DNA of 64,000 nucleotides from Yoonia tamlensis (GTDB taxonomy: Bacteria > Pseudomonadota > Alphaproteobacteria > Rhodobacterales > Rhodobacteraceae): positions 1,018,097-1,082,096 of the forward strand of contig NZ_FOYP01000001.1 in the NCBI RefSeq assembly GCF_900115105.1, written 5' to 3'. Shown one piece after another: positions 9,533-18,961 of this stretch (position 1 is its first letter; each line of letters opens with the position of its first letter). Under the pieces are notes generated by a model. That model had not been told where the DNA came from and ran no database searches. It was given only the letters and a program-made list of their open reading frames with translations. Position numbers and translations under genes: made by a program.

Positions 9533-10927
9533 ATGGCCGCAAAGAACTTTGACATGATCGTAATCGGGGCAGGGCCAGGTGGCTATGTTTCCGCAATCCG
9601 TGGCGCGCAGCTTGGGCTGAATGTCGCTGTGATTGAACGCGAAAACCTGGGCGGGATTTGTCTGAACTGGGGCTGTATCCCGACCAAAGCACTGTTGCGG
9701 TCGTCCGAAGTGTTCCACCTGATGCACCGCGCAAAGGAATTTGGCCTGTCCGCGGAAGGTATCGGATACGATCTTGATGCGGTTGTAAAACGCTCGCGCG
9801 GGGTGTCCAAACAGATGGAAGGCGGCGTAAAGCACCTTTTGAAAAAGAACAAAGTCACCGTGATCATGGGCGAGGCCACAGTCCCCGCCAAGGGCAAAGT
9901 GTCCGTGAAAACCGACAAAGGCACTGAAGAGCTGACCGCCATGAACATCGTGCTGGCGACCGGCGCACGTGCGCGCAACCTGCCGGGTCTTGAGGCTGAC
10001 GGCGACCGCGTTTGGTCTTATCGTCACGCGCTTGTCCCGCCGCACCAGCCGAAAAAACTGCTGGTCATCGGGTCTGGTGCCATCGGCATCGAATTTGCAA
10101 GTTTCTATAACACGCTGGGCGCCGATACGACTGTGGTCGAGGTCATGGACCGTGTGCTGCCAGTTGAAGATGCCGATATCAGCGCATTTGCGAAAAAGCA
10201 ATTCGTCAAGCAGGGCATGAAAATCCTTGAAAAATCTGTGGTCAAGCAGCTTGATCGCAGCAAGGACAAGGTCACAGCGCATATCGAAACCGGTGGCAAG
10301 ATCGTCAAAGAAGACTTTGATACCGTCATCAGTGCCGTGGGCATTGTCGGCAACGTCGAAGGTCTTGGGCTCGAAGCTTTGGGCGTGAAAATTGACCGCA
10401 CCCATGTTGTGACAGATGAATTCTGCCGTACGGGTATCGACGGGCTATATGCCATTGGTGATATCGCAGGCGCGCCGTGGCTTGCGCACAAGGCCAGCCA
10501 TGAAGGTGTGATGGTTGCTGATCTGATCGCCGGCAAACATGCGCATCCGGTCAAACCCGAAAGCATCGCGGGTTGCACCTATTGCCACCCGCAAGTGGCC
10601 AGCGTCGGCTATACCGAAGCAAAGGCGAAAGAGCTGGGTTACACAGTCAAGATCGGTAAATTCCCCTTTATCGGCAACGGTAAAGCTGTAGCACTTGGTG
10701 AACCCGAAGGTATGATCAAGACCGTGTTTGACGCCAAAACTGGCGAACTGCTGGGCGCACATATGGTCGGCGCCGAAGTGACCGAGCTGATCCAGGGCTA
10801 TGTGATCGGGCGTCAGCTTGAAACCACCGAAGAAGACCTGATGAACACCGTGTTCCCGCATCCGACATTGTCAGAAATGATGCATGAAAGCGTTCTCGAC
10901 GCTTATGACCGCGTCATTCACATGTGA
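9533..10927 (+). CDS. lpdA: Dihydrolipoyl dehydrogenase (E3)
   Basis: FAD-dependent E3 subunit that reoxidises dihydrolipoamide in 2-oxoacid dehydrogenase complexes or the glycine cleavage system, passing electrons to NAD. The 464 residues show the FAD site GAGPGGYV (12-19), the redox disulfide CLNWGC (Cys43/Cys48), a second dinucleotide motif VIGSGAIGIEF (about 178) and the C-terminal catalytic His-Glu pair in HPHPTLSEMMHE. A GGAGG ribosome site precedes the ATG. No E1 or E2 genes are adjacent, so this is an E3 gene outside the pdh cluster, and which complex it serves cannot be told. A strong bidirectional terminator follows. Confidence 0.96.
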   Translation: MAAKNFDMIVIGAGPGGYVSAIRGAQLGLNVAVIERENLGGICLNWGCIPTKALLRSSEVFHLMHRAKEFGLSAEGIGYDLDAVVKRSRGVSKQMEGGVKHLLKKNKVTVIMGEATVPAKGKVSVKTDKGTEELTAMNIVLATGARARNLPGLEADGDRVWSYRHALVPPHQPKKLLVIGSGAIGIEFASFYNTLGADTTVVEVMDRVLPVEDADISAFAKKQFVKQGMKILEKSVVKQLDRSKDKVTAHIETGGKIVKEDFDTVISAVGIVGNVEGLGLEALGVKIDRTHVVTDEFCRTGIDGLYAIGDIAGAPWLAHKASHEGVMVADLIAGKHAHPVKPESIAGCTYCHPQVASVGYTEAKAKELGYTVKIGKFPFIGNGKAVALGEPEGMIKTVFDAKTGELLGAHMVGAEVTELIQGYVIGRQLETTEEDLMNTVFPHPTLSEMMHESVLDAYDRVIHM

Positions 10928-10965
10928 AACGGCGTCAGGGTGACCCTGACTGCCACCACAATAAC

Positions 10966-11003
10966 AAAGCCCCCGCAACGCGATGTTGCGGGGGCTTTTT
11001 TCT
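10966..11003. terminator. Bidirectional rho-independent terminator between lpdA and the vWA gene
   Basis: A perfect 14-bp stem (10966-10979 with 10985-10998, core GCCCCCGCAAC) with a 5-nt loop, followed by a T run on the plus strand and preceded by an A-rich run that gives T residues on the minus strand. It sits between two convergent genes and should stop both transcripts. Confidence 0.9.
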
Positions 11004-11020
11004 TGCACGCTATGTCGCTG

Positions 11021-13456
11021 TTACTTTGTCACGGTAATCATGCGGGTGCCGATGATCGTGCGCTCTTGGTTGATAAAGTAGCGCAGTTCGTAATCTCCGG
11101 CGATGTCCGGCGCGGTCAGGCTTACTGGGTTGCCGCTTTCGGTATAAGCGTAATCTTCATAGGCGCTGTCACCTGGTACAGATATACCGATATAGTCGCG
11201 CGGGTAATCCGGCCCGTCCCAGCCAACGACAAATTCGGTGCCCGCGACAACGCTGTCTTCGGCGACCAGTTCGGCCGTGATCGCGTCAACGGTGATTTGC
11301 TGGCGATAGATGATGGCACTGCCCTGGCCTAGATGATAGCGCAGCTCGTAAGTACCTGGTTCTGTTGGCATCTCAATGCCCAGCGGGCTGCCAGCTTCGG
11401 TGGAGGTATAGTTCAGATAGCGTGTCTCGCCGACGGGGCCGACCCCGATAAAGTCGCGCGCATAATCCGGCCCTGTCCATTCGATTGTGATCGTATCGCC
11501 GATATTTGCATTTGCAGGGCCGGTGATGCCTGCCTTGACAGCGGTGATCGTAATCGGCTGGCTTGCCACGACAGTGCTGCCTTGGGCCAGCACATAGCGG
11601 ATTTCATAATCACCGGGTTCAACAGGCATCAGCAATTCCAACGGGTTGCCGTTATTGGTATGGGCGTAATTCACATAGTTACTCGCTCCGGTTTCGGCGA
11701 CCGCTATATAGTCGCGGTCATGATCCGGCCCGACCCAGTCAACGGTCACTGTACTGCCTGCTATTGCCTCGGACGGGGCGTTCACCGAGATTTCAGGCGC
11801 GGTGATTTCAATCGTCGTTTGCGCCAGAATTTCGGACCCTTGGGCAAGCTGATAGCGGATTTCATAAGTGCCAGGTTCGGCGGGCATCTGCAAAGCGAGC
11901 GGATTGCCGTCATCGACATATGTATAGTTGATATATCCGGATTCACCGACCTCCCCGACCGAGATAAAATCACGATCAAACCCGGGGCCATCCCAGCCGA
12001 TCATGACCTCGTCGCTAATTTCGGCCGTTTGTGGCGCGATCAGCGTCACTTTGGTATCTGTGACGGTAATGGGCCGCGTCATCAATGTGGTTGACCCTTG
12101 CCCCAGCACATAGCGGATTTCATACGCACCGGGTTCGGTCGGCATCTGCAAATCAAGCGTCCCGCCTTCTTCGGTGTAGGTATAGTTAATATAGGCATTT
12201 TCACCCGGAACGCCGACCGCGATAAAGTCGCGCGCATAGTCTGGTCCTGTCCATGTCACGCTTAGCTGTTCGGAAATGGCCGCTTCATCGGCGGCATCTA
12301 GTGTGATTTCGACAGGCGTGATTGTGATCGGCGCGGTTGCAATTGTTTCGCCATCACTTGTGACATAACGCAGCTCGTAGCTGCCGGTTTCAGGCGGCAT
12401 TTGCAGCGCCAGAGGGTTGCCGTCGGCAGTGTAGGTATAGTTGGCATAGCCTGTTTCACCAACTTTGCCTACCGCCAGATAATCCCGATCTCCGTCCGGT
12501 CCATCCCAGCCGACCTGTATCGTCGCACCTAGCGGGGCTTCGTCCGGGCCGATGATTTTCGCTTGCACTTCGGGAACAGGGAAAGTGATGACAACTTCGG
12601 CACCATCGCCAATGGCGATGAACTGCGCATCAAGCGCGGTTTCGGTGCTGACACGGTACGCCGTCGCAACATAGGATCCTTCGGGCAGTTCCATTTCATA
12701 GGGGTTGCCAGCGATATCGGAAACATCCGCGCCCGTGATGGACCACAAAACAGGGTCACCAATGACCGGCCCGTCCGCGCCTTCGATGGCGGTAAATGTA
12801 ACAGGAACCAATGCCGGTTCGGGTTCTGGCGCGGGTGCTGAGACCATTTGGGTCATCGCAAGGTCAAGTTCGGCCGCATTGGCGGCTGTCAGGAATTTGC
12901 CACCTGTTTCTTCGGCCAAACATTGCATTTGCGCAATGGCTTCGGGGTCGTCGACATCAAAGCCGACAACATGGGCGGTGAAATTGATCCCCGCTTCTTC
13001 AAGCAGACGCGCGGCGGCGCAAGGGTCTGGGTTGCAGGTTTCAACACCGTCCGACACCAGAATGACAGTCGCGCTGTCTTCGGTGTAACGCAGCGCCTCT
13101 GCGGCGGCGATTACGGCGTCGGTCATCGGCGTCTTGCCCAGCGGCTTGATCGCGTTCACGGCATCGACAATGCTGGCCGCAGTGCCGGGGGCAGGGGCGA
13201 CGATGGTTTCGATGTCGGTGCAATTGCCACGTTCGCGGTGGCCATAAACCGTCAGCCCGAGCCCCTGATCAGCAGGGAAATCCGACAATAGCTCGGCGAC
13301 GACTTCTTGCGCGATGGTGATCTTGGCGACGCCGTCAATCTGGCCCCACATTGATCCGGAACCATCCAGAACAAGGATGGTATTTGGTGCATCTTGCGCG
13401 GTCGCGGCTGTGGCAATGGTGGCTGTGACGACAAAGGGAATGAGTCTATACATCAT
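11021..13456 (-). CDS. Secreted von Willebrand A protein with six ~86-residue repeats
   Basis: An 811-residue exported protein. Residues 1-20 form a signal peptide ending ATAATAQ. A vWA domain follows (about 25-205) with an intact metal-ion site DGSGS (31-35), a T in PLGKTPMTD and a D in LVSDGVETC. A linker of about 90 residues leads to six tandem repeats, each about 86 residues, from about residue 293 to the C-terminus. Each repeat has the pattern V-x-W-x-GPD-x-x-RD-[YF]-I-x-V, then G-x-x-x-Y-x-NYTY, GNPL, MP-x-EPG-x-YE[IL]RY, QGS and ITVT. The repeats look like beta-sandwich modules. Start: two ATGs (13456 and 13453); AAGGA sits 6 nt from the second. It diverges from the LysM-SBP gene. Ligand binding or adhesion is inference. 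Confidence 0.85.
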   Translation of the reverse strand: MMYRLIPFVVTATIATAATAQDAPNTILVLDGSGSMWGQIDGVAKITIAQEVVAELLSDFPADQGLGLTVYGHRERGNCTDIETIVAPAPGTAASIVDAVNAIKPLGKTPMTDAVIAAAEALRYTEDSATVILVSDGVETCNPDPCAAARLLEEAGINFTAHVVGFDVDDPEAIAQMQCLAEETGGKFLTAANAAELDLAMTQMVSAPAPEPEPALVPVTFTAIEGADGPVIGDPVLWSITGADVSDIAGNPYEMELPEGSYVATAYRVSTETALDAQFIAIGDGAEVVITFPVPEVQAKIIGPDEAPLGATIQVGWDGPDGDRDYLAVGKVGETGYANYTYTADGNPLALQMPPETGSYELRYVTSDGETIATAPITITPVEITLDAADEAAISEQLSVTWTGPDYARDFIAVGVPGENAYINYTYTEEGGTLDLQMPTEPGAYEIRYVLGQGSTTLMTRPITVTDTKVTLIAPQTAEISDEVMIGWDGPGFDRDFISVGEVGESGYINYTYVDDGNPLALQMPAEPGTYEIRYQLAQGSEILAQTTIEITAPEISVNAPSEAIAGSTVTVDWVGPDHDRDYIAVAETGASNYVNYAHTNNGNPLELLMPVEPGDYEIRYVLAQGSTVVASQPITITAVKAGITGPANANIGDTITIEWTGPDYARDFIGVGPVGETRYLNYTSTEAGSPLGIEMPTEPGTYELRYHLGQGSAIIYRQQITVDAITAELVAEDSVVAGTEFVVGWDGPDYPRDYIGISVPGDSAYEDYAYTESGNPVSLTAPDIAGDYELRYFINQERTIIGTRMITVTK

Positions 13457-13839
13457 GAATCCTTGGATAAACGTGTTTTCAGATCACCAAAGCACAACCT
13501 TATGGCTGTGCAAAGCAGAATTCTGAAATGGTCAGGAATTGCATACCTCGGGCCGGAAATGCCACGCAGGGCAACCGCGGCATCATGACCGCAAAAGCTT
13601 ATCACTTAGGCATATATACAGGCGCAGGGTGAAATATCATGCGCCGTGAGAATTGATACACCTTTGATTTACGTTAGGTAATGTATTTACTACATAAAGA
13701 GCCATCGTACTGACCGTGTTTCGCCATATTTCTGTCTGTTTTCAGGGCGAGCATTGCAGGCTTGGTCAGAGAAATACGCATGCCAACGGGCGCGCGCGGG
13801 CCACAAGTAGTGCAATTGGTACAAAGGTATGAAAAGCAA
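13457..13839. other. 383-bp divergent intergenic region between vWA and LysM-SBP genes
   Basis: No gene is supported here. It is more AT-rich than its neighbours, especially 13,600-13,700, and must hold the promoters of both divergent genes. I see no tRNA, no terminator and no convincing palindrome. The reading frame of the LysM-SBP gene is open back to 13762, but that extension (starting MVREIRMPTG) lacks a signal peptide and is not taken as coding. Confidence 0.6.
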
Positions 13840-14895
13840 ATGAAAACGACACAATTGAGCATGGCGGCCGCAATCACTTTTGCCGCTGCGACAGCGGCAA
13901 GCGCGCAAGAGGCCTGTACCTCTTACACAGTGCAGCCCGGCGATTCACTTAGCGCTATTGCGCGTACCGCCTACGGCAATATCAGCTTTCAACAGGTCTG
14001 GGATGCGAACCGCACCCAGATCGGGTCCAACCCGAATTCGATCTCAGTCGGCATGACGTTGCGCCTACCCTGTGCTGACGGTTCACTGCCAGGCGAAAGC
14101 CCTGCTGTTGCTGCGGCCCCTGCGCCAGCACCTGTTGCGCCTGCCTCCGGCCCGTTGAATATCCGTCTGGTCACCGGCAGCGATTACCCGCCCTTTACCG
14201 AAGAAAGCATGGAAGGCGGGGGCGTGTTTACCCAGCTTGTGCGCGCGGCTGCCGATGCCGTTGCACCACAAGCCCAGACAAGCGTGACCTTTGTGAATGA
14301 CTGGGGCTCGCATATGGATGTCCTGCTACCATCGGGCGCATTTGACGGCACATTCCCTTGGGTTCTGCCCGATTGCGAGGCCGCAAGCCTGACTGATGAC
14401 ATGCAAGCACGTTGCGACAATTATCTTTTTGCTGATCCGGTTTATGAAATTGTCACAGGTCTTGTCACCCGCGCCGACGACGTGCTCGCGACTGCGGCAA
14501 GCGCCGACGCATTCCGCGGCAAACGCGTTTGTGTGCCAGAAGGCTATGCCGCGATTTTGCTTGCGGGCGGTGGTTTGACAGAATCCGACGTGACCTATGT
14601 GCGCCCCACAAACCCGAGCGCCTGCTTTACAGAACTGGCCGCTGGCAATCTGGATGCCGTCGAAATGGAACTGTCACAGGCCGCCGATATCGTTGGTAAA
14701 CTGGGGCTGACCGACCAGATTACCGTCAATGACCAACTGACATCCATTTCCGTGCTAACTGTTTACGTTCACAAGGAAAACCCGCGCGCGGACGAGATTT
14801 TGTCAACGATCAACAGCGGTATCGAAGCCATCCGCCAAAATGGAAAATGGTTTGAAGTCGTACAGGCCGGATTTGCGGCCTATTACGCGCAGTAA
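13840..14895 (+). CDS. LysM domain fused to a periplasmic solute-binding domain (SBP family 3-like)
   Basis: A 351-residue exported protein with two clear parts. Residues 1-22 are a signal peptide (ending ATAASAQ). Residues 29-77 are a LysM peptidoglycan-binding module, with YTVQPGDSLSAIARTAYG at the start and VGMTLRLPC at the end. After an Ala/Pro linker (about 85-103) comes a family-3 substrate-binding domain (about 105-350) beginning IRLVTGSDYPPFTEE, with the usual FDGTFPWVLP and DAVEMELSQA segments. Free family-3 domains bind amino acids for ABC importers; no permease or ATPase gene lies nearby, so a wall-tethered sensor or scavenger is as likely as transport. The ATG at 13840 gives a proper signal peptide. 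A hairpin terminator follows. Confidence 0.87.
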   Translation: MKTTQLSMAAAITFAAATAASAQEACTSYTVQPGDSLSAIARTAYGNISFQQVWDANRTQIGSNPNSISVGMTLRLPCADGSLPGESPAVAAAPAPAPVAPASGPLNIRLVTGSDYPPFTEESMEGGGVFTQLVRAAADAVAPQAQTSVTFVNDWGSHMDVLLPSGAFDGTFPWVLPDCEAASLTDDMQARCDNYLFADPVYEIVTGLVTRADDVLATAASADAFRGKRVCVPEGYAAILLAGGGLTESDVTYVRPTNPSACFTELAAGNLDAVEMELSQAADIVGKLGLTDQITVNDQLTSISVLTVYVHKENPRADEILSTINSGIEAIRQNGKWFEVVQAGFAAYYAQ

Positions 14896-14939
14896 CTGCT
14901 GATTGCATCGGTCGGCTGTTTTCGGCCAAAAATGACAGG

Positions 14940-14972
14940 CGCCCGGCCATGAATATGGTCGGGCGTTTGCGT
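14940..14972 (+). terminator. Rho-independent terminator after the LysM-SBP gene
   Basis: A 10-bp stem with one G-U pair (14940-14949 with 14956-14965; arms CGCCCGGCCA and TGGTCGGGCG) and a 6-nt loop, followed by TTTGCGTTTG. It lies 45 bp past the stop codon. Confidence 0.7.
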
Positions 14973-15009
14973 TTGCGCCCTTGTTTTCAGCGCGTGAATG
15001 TCTGAATAT

Positions 15010-15024
15010 GTTCCTTTAATGTTC
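15010..15024 (+). promoter_or_regulatory. LexA operator (SOS box) of uvrA
   Basis: GTTC (15010-15013), seven bases, GTTC (15021-15024): the direct-repeat operator GTTC-N7-GTTC known for LexA in alphaproteobacteria. It ends 65 nt before the uvrA ATG at 15090. The same pattern precedes lexA in this window. Pattern is directly seen; binding is inference. Confidence 0.85.
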
Positions 15025-15089
15025 TGTCTGTGCATTGGCAGTTGGAACCGTTCGTATTATGTGCCTTTGCATGGGTAAGGGAAATCTAC

Positions 15090-17948
15090 ATGGCTGAGCT
15101 GAAGAATATCGAGGTCCGCGGCGCGCGCGAACATAATCTCAAGAATATCGATGTCGATATTCCCCGCGATCAGCTGGTGGTGATCACGGGGCTGTCGGGG
15201 TCTGGCAAATCATCGCTTGCCTTTGATACGATCTATGCCGAAGGGCAGCGGCGCTATGTCGAAAGCCTGTCGGCCTACGCGCGCCAGTTTCTTGATATGA
15301 TGGAAAAGCCGGATGTGGACCACATATCCGGCCTGTCGCCCGCGATTTCGATTGAACAGAAAACTACGTCGAAAAACCCGCGCTCGACTGTCGGGACCAT
15401 CACCGAAATTTACGACTATCTGCGCCTTTTGTTTGCCCGCGCAGGCACGCCGTTCAGCCCCGAAACAGGCCTGCCGATCGAAGCGCAGCAAGTGCAGGAT
15501 ATGGTTGACCGCGTGATGGGCCTGCCCGAAGGCACGCGCGGCTACCTTCTCGCGCCGATTATCCGCGACCGCAAAGGCGAATACCGCAAGGAATTTCTGG
15601 AACTGCGCAAGCAAGGGTTTCAACGCGTCAAGGTTGACGGCGTATTCTATGAACTGGACGAGCCGCCGACGCTTGATAAAAAATTTCGGCATAATATCGA
15701 CGTGGTTGTTGACCGGATTGTTGTGCGCGAAGGGCTGGAAACGCGGCTGGCCGATAGTTTTCGCACCGCGCTTGATCTGGCCGATGGGATTACCGTGCTG
15801 GAAGCCGCCCCGACCGAGGGCGACCCTGAACGCTTCACGTTTTCTGAAAACTTCGCCTGTCCGGTGTCGGGGTTTACCATTCCTGAAATCGAACCGCGGT
15901 TGTTTTCCTTCAACGCGCCCTTTGGCGCCTGTCCCAGCTGTGACGGGCTGGGGGTCGAGTTGTTTTTCGACGAAAAACTATGCGTGCCGGATGTGACGCT
16001 GAAAATCGCGGATGGGGCGATTGCGCCTTGGCGCAAGGGTAAATCGCCCTATTTCCTGCAAACGATTGAAGCCATCGCCAAACATTACGGGTTCAACAAG
16101 AATGCGCGCTGGAAGGATCTGGACCCGAAATTCCAGAACGTATTCCTGTACGGATCCGGCAAGGAAGAAATCAAGTTCCGCTATGACGAAGGCGGGCGGG
16201 TTTATCAGGTGGAACGCGCGTTTGAAGGCGTGATCCCCAATATGGAACGCCGCTATCGCGAGACCGACAGCAACTGGATTCGCGAGGATTTTGAGCAATA
16301 TCAAACCAATCGCCCCTGTGGCACCTGCGGCGGCTACCGTTTGCGCGCCGAAGCCTTGGCCGTCAAAATCGGCGGGCTACACGCGGGGCAGGTGGTGCAG
16401 ATGTCAATCAAGGATGCATATGATTGGTGTCTTGGGGTCCCTGATCAATTAAGCAAACAAAAGAACGAAATCGCCAAGGCGATCCTGAAAGAAATCCGTG
16501 AACGGCTCGGGTTTTTGAATAACGTCGGGCTGGAATATCTGACGCTTGCGCGTAATTCCGGCACGCTTTCGGGGGGTGAAAGCCAGCGGATCAGGCTGGC
16601 CAGCCAGATCGGTTCCGGCCTGCAAGGTGTGCTTTACGTGCTGGACGAGCCATCCATCGGATTGCACCAGCGCGACAACGACCGGCTGTTGACGACGCTT
16701 AAGAACCTACGCGATCAGGGGAACACCGTGATCGTCGTTGAACATGACGAAGAAGCCATCCGCGAGGCTGATTATGTCTTTGATATCGGGCCGGGTGCTG
16801 GCGTGCATGGCGGGCAGGTCGTGGCCAAAGGCACACCCGCTGAAATCATGGCGAATGAGGCGTCGATCACCGGCCAGTATCTGACTGGCGCGCGTGAAAT
16901 TGCGGTGCCGGCCGTGCGCCGCAAGGGCAACAAGAAAAAACTGACCGTGGTCAAGGCCACAGGCAACAACCTGCAAAACGTGACTGTCGATTTTCCGTTG
17001 GGACAATTTGTTTGCGTAACAGGCGTTTCGGGCGGCGGCAAATCCACGCTGACGATTGAAACCCTGTTCAAAAACGCGTCGCAAAAACTGAACGGGTCGC
17101 GTCAGGCCCCCGCACCTTGCGAAACGATCAAAGGGTTTGAACACCTTGATAAGGTGATCGACATTGACCAGCGGCCCATCGGGCGCACCCCGCGATCAAA
17201 CCCTGCGACCTATACCGGCGCCTTTACCCCGATCCGTGACTGGTTCGCGGGCATGCCCGAATCCAAGGCGCGCGGCTATAAACCGGGCCGGTTTTCGTTC
17301 AACGTCAAAGGCGGGCGCTGCGAGGCCTGTCAGGGCGACGGTGTGATCAAGATCGAAATGCATTTTCTGCCGGACGTCTACGTGACCTGCGAAACCTGCA
17401 AAGGCGCGCGCTATAACCGCGAGACGCTCGAGATCAAGTTCAAGGGAAAATCAATCGCCGATGTGCTGGATATGACCGTCGAAGATGCGCAGGCTTTTTT
17501 CACGGCCGTTCCGTCGATCCGGTCCAAAATGGACGCGCTGATGCGGGTGGGGCTCGGCTATATCAAGGTCGGGCAACAGGCGACGACCCTGTCAGGGGGC
17601 GAGGCGCAGCGCGTCAAACTGTCGAAAGAACTGGCGCGGCAATCCACGGGGCGCACACTTTATATTCTGGACGAGCCGACAACGGGCCTGCATTTTGAAG
17701 ATGTGCGTAAGCTGTTGGAAGTGTTGCATGAACTGGTCGATCAAGGCAATTCCGTTGTGGTGATTGAACATAATCTGGACGTGGTGAAAACCGCGGATCA
17801 TATCATCGACATCGGCCCCGAAGGTGGCGACGGCGGTGGCATGGTTGTGGCGACCGGTACGCCCGAAAAGGTCGCTGAAAATGCCCATAGCCACACGGGC
17901 CGCTATCTCAAAGAGATGCTCGCGCCCAAACGCGCCGCCGCTGAATAG
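15090..17948 (+). CDS. uvrA: Excinuclease ABC subunit A
   Basis: DNA damage sensor of nucleotide excision repair, which loads UvrB at lesions. The 952 residues contain two ABC ATPase modules: Walker A sites [12 protein letters not shown] (about 33) and [13 protein letters not shown] (about 637), signature motifs [12 protein letters not shown] (about 493) and [12 protein letters not shown] (about 832), and zinc-finger cysteines ([31 protein letters not shown]). The ATG at 15090 has AAGGGA upstream and gives the family N-terminus [18 protein letters not shown]. An upstream LexA box indicates SOS induction. The gene stands alone. Confidence 0.97.
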   Translation: MAELKNIEVRGAREHNLKNIDVDIPRDQLVVITGLSGSGKSSLAFDTIYAEGQRRYVESLSAYARQFLDMMEKPDVDHISGLSPAISIEQKTTSKNPRSTVGTITEIYDYLRLLFARAGTPFSPETGLPIEAQQVQDMVDRVMGLPEGTRGYLLAPIIRDRKGEYRKEFLELRKQGFQRVKVDGVFYELDEPPTLDKKFRHNIDVVVDRIVVREGLETRLADSFRTALDLADGITVLEAAPTEGDPERFTFSENFACPVSGFTIPEIEPRLFSFNAPFGACPSCDGLGVELFFDEKLCVPDVTLKIADGAIAPWRKGKSPYFLQTIEAIAKHYGFNKNARWKDLDPKFQNVFLYGSGKEEIKFRYDEGGRVYQVERAFEGVIPNMERRYRETDSNWIREDFEQYQTNRPCGTCGGYRLRAEALAVKIGGLHAGQVVQMSIKDAYDWCLGVPDQLSKQKNEIAKAILKEIRERLGFLNNVGLEYLTLARNSGTLSGGESQRIRLASQIGSGLQGVLYVLDEPSIGLHQRDNDRLLTTLKNLRDQGNTVIVVEHDEEAIREADYVFDIGPGAGVHGGQVVAKGTPAEIMANEASITGQYLTGAREIAVPAVRRKGNKKKLTVVKATGNNLQNVTVDFPLGQFVCVTGVSGGGKSTLTIETLFKNASQKLNGSRQAPAPCETIKGFEHLDKVIDIDQRPIGRTPRSNPATYTGAFTPIRDWFAGMPESKARGYKPGRFSFNVKGGRCEACQGDGVIKIEMHFLPDVYVTCETCKGARYNRETLEIKFKGKSIADVLDMTVEDAQAFFTAVPSIRSKMDALMRVGLGYIKVGQQATTLSGGEAQRVKLSKELARQSTGRTLYILDEPTTGLHFEDVRKLLEVLHELVDQGNSVVVIEHNLDVVKTADHIIDIGPEGGDGGGMVVATGTPEKVAENAHSHTGRYLKEMLAPKRAAAE

Positions 17949-18085
17949 ATAGGTGCGCAGGGATTTGCCTGAATAGACCAGCCCGCGCAGGGCCCCACGC
18001 GTTGCGCGATCATAGATTTTCTAGCGTTAGCGAAAAATTAGAAAGATCGGTCCATGCTGCATCGAGGATGCAAAAGGATGGTACC

Positions 18086-18961
18086 GTGGCTGGACAAAAA
18101 CTTGGGGTTGTCGTGATTCACGGGGTATGGAGCCAGGCCGGCAGCAAACCGGCCGATCCTGTGCAGCCAACCTATTCGCGAGGGATGGCACAGCGCGTTA
18201 TGCGCAAGTTGGGAAAACGCGCAGAAGATATCATCTGGAAAGAGGTGTCTTGGGCCGACATCCTGCAACCACGCCAACGTGAATATCTGGAACTGATCCG
18301 GGATAAAACCGGCAGCGAACCGGCCCGCGCCTTTGTGCTATCCGCGCTGTCGGATGTGGCCAGCTATCGCAAGGTCAGCGATGGTTCTACTGCGATTTAT
18401 GAACAGATACATAGCCGCGTAGAACAGACGATGCGCGCACTTGCGGCACAAATCGGGCCGAACGGGCCGGTGCTGATACTGGCGCATTCACTGGGCGCGC
18501 ATATCATGTCGAACTATATCTATGATGTGCAGAATTTTATGCGGCTAACGGGTGATCACCGTTTTGACTGCGCGCTTGAAAATATGCAGACGGTTGCGGG
18601 TTTTATGACCTTTGGTTGCAATATTCCGGTGTTCCTGTTCGCACATAGGCGAAACAGCATCGTGCCGATCAACTATCCGGGTTCCGCGCTGGCCGATCAT
18701 CAACAGATATCGCCTTGGTGGCAAAATTTTTACGACAAGCAGGACGTGCTTGCCTATCCGATGGGACCGGCAGCCCCCTGCTATTCAAAGATGGTCGTGG
18801 ACCGGCAATTGCGCGATGTGCCGATGCATCTTGGCAAACCCGTTGCAAAACACTGGGATCCGACAACACATGGCGATTACTGGGACGATCCGGAAATGAT
18901 CGCCCCAGTAGTGCATTACATTAACAAGTTCTTTAACGCGAAACCTACTCCATCGGCTTGA
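18086..18961 (+). CDS. Alpha/beta-hydrolase-like protein of unknown substrate
   Basis: A 291-residue cytoplasmic protein with an alpha/beta-hydrolase look: an N-terminal strand and oxyanion-type turn VVVIHGVWSQ, and a nucleophile elbow ILAHSLGAHIMS (about residues 132-143) with a serine where the catalytic residue is expected. A C-terminal HGDYWDD segment could supply the histidine. The substrate cannot be told. The start is uncertain: the GTG at 18086 has AAGGA at a spacing of 7, while the ATG at 18068 has GAGG touching it. The 3' end overlaps the convergent mmsA gene by 17 bp. No operon partner. Confidence 0.7.
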   Translation: MAGQKLGVVVIHGVWSQAGSKPADPVQPTYSRGMAQRVMRKLGKRAEDIIWKEVSWADILQPRQREYLELIRDKTGSEPARAFVLSALSDVASYRKVSDGSTAIYEQIHSRVEQTMRALAAQIGPNGPVLILAHSLGAHIMSNYIYDVQNFMRLTGDHRFDCALENMQTVAGFMTFGCNIPVFLFAHRRNSIVPINYPGSALADHQQISPWWQNFYDKQDVLAYPMGPAAPCYSKMVVDRQLRDVPMHLGKPVAKHWDPTTHGDYWDDPEMIAPVVHYINKFFNAKPTPSA

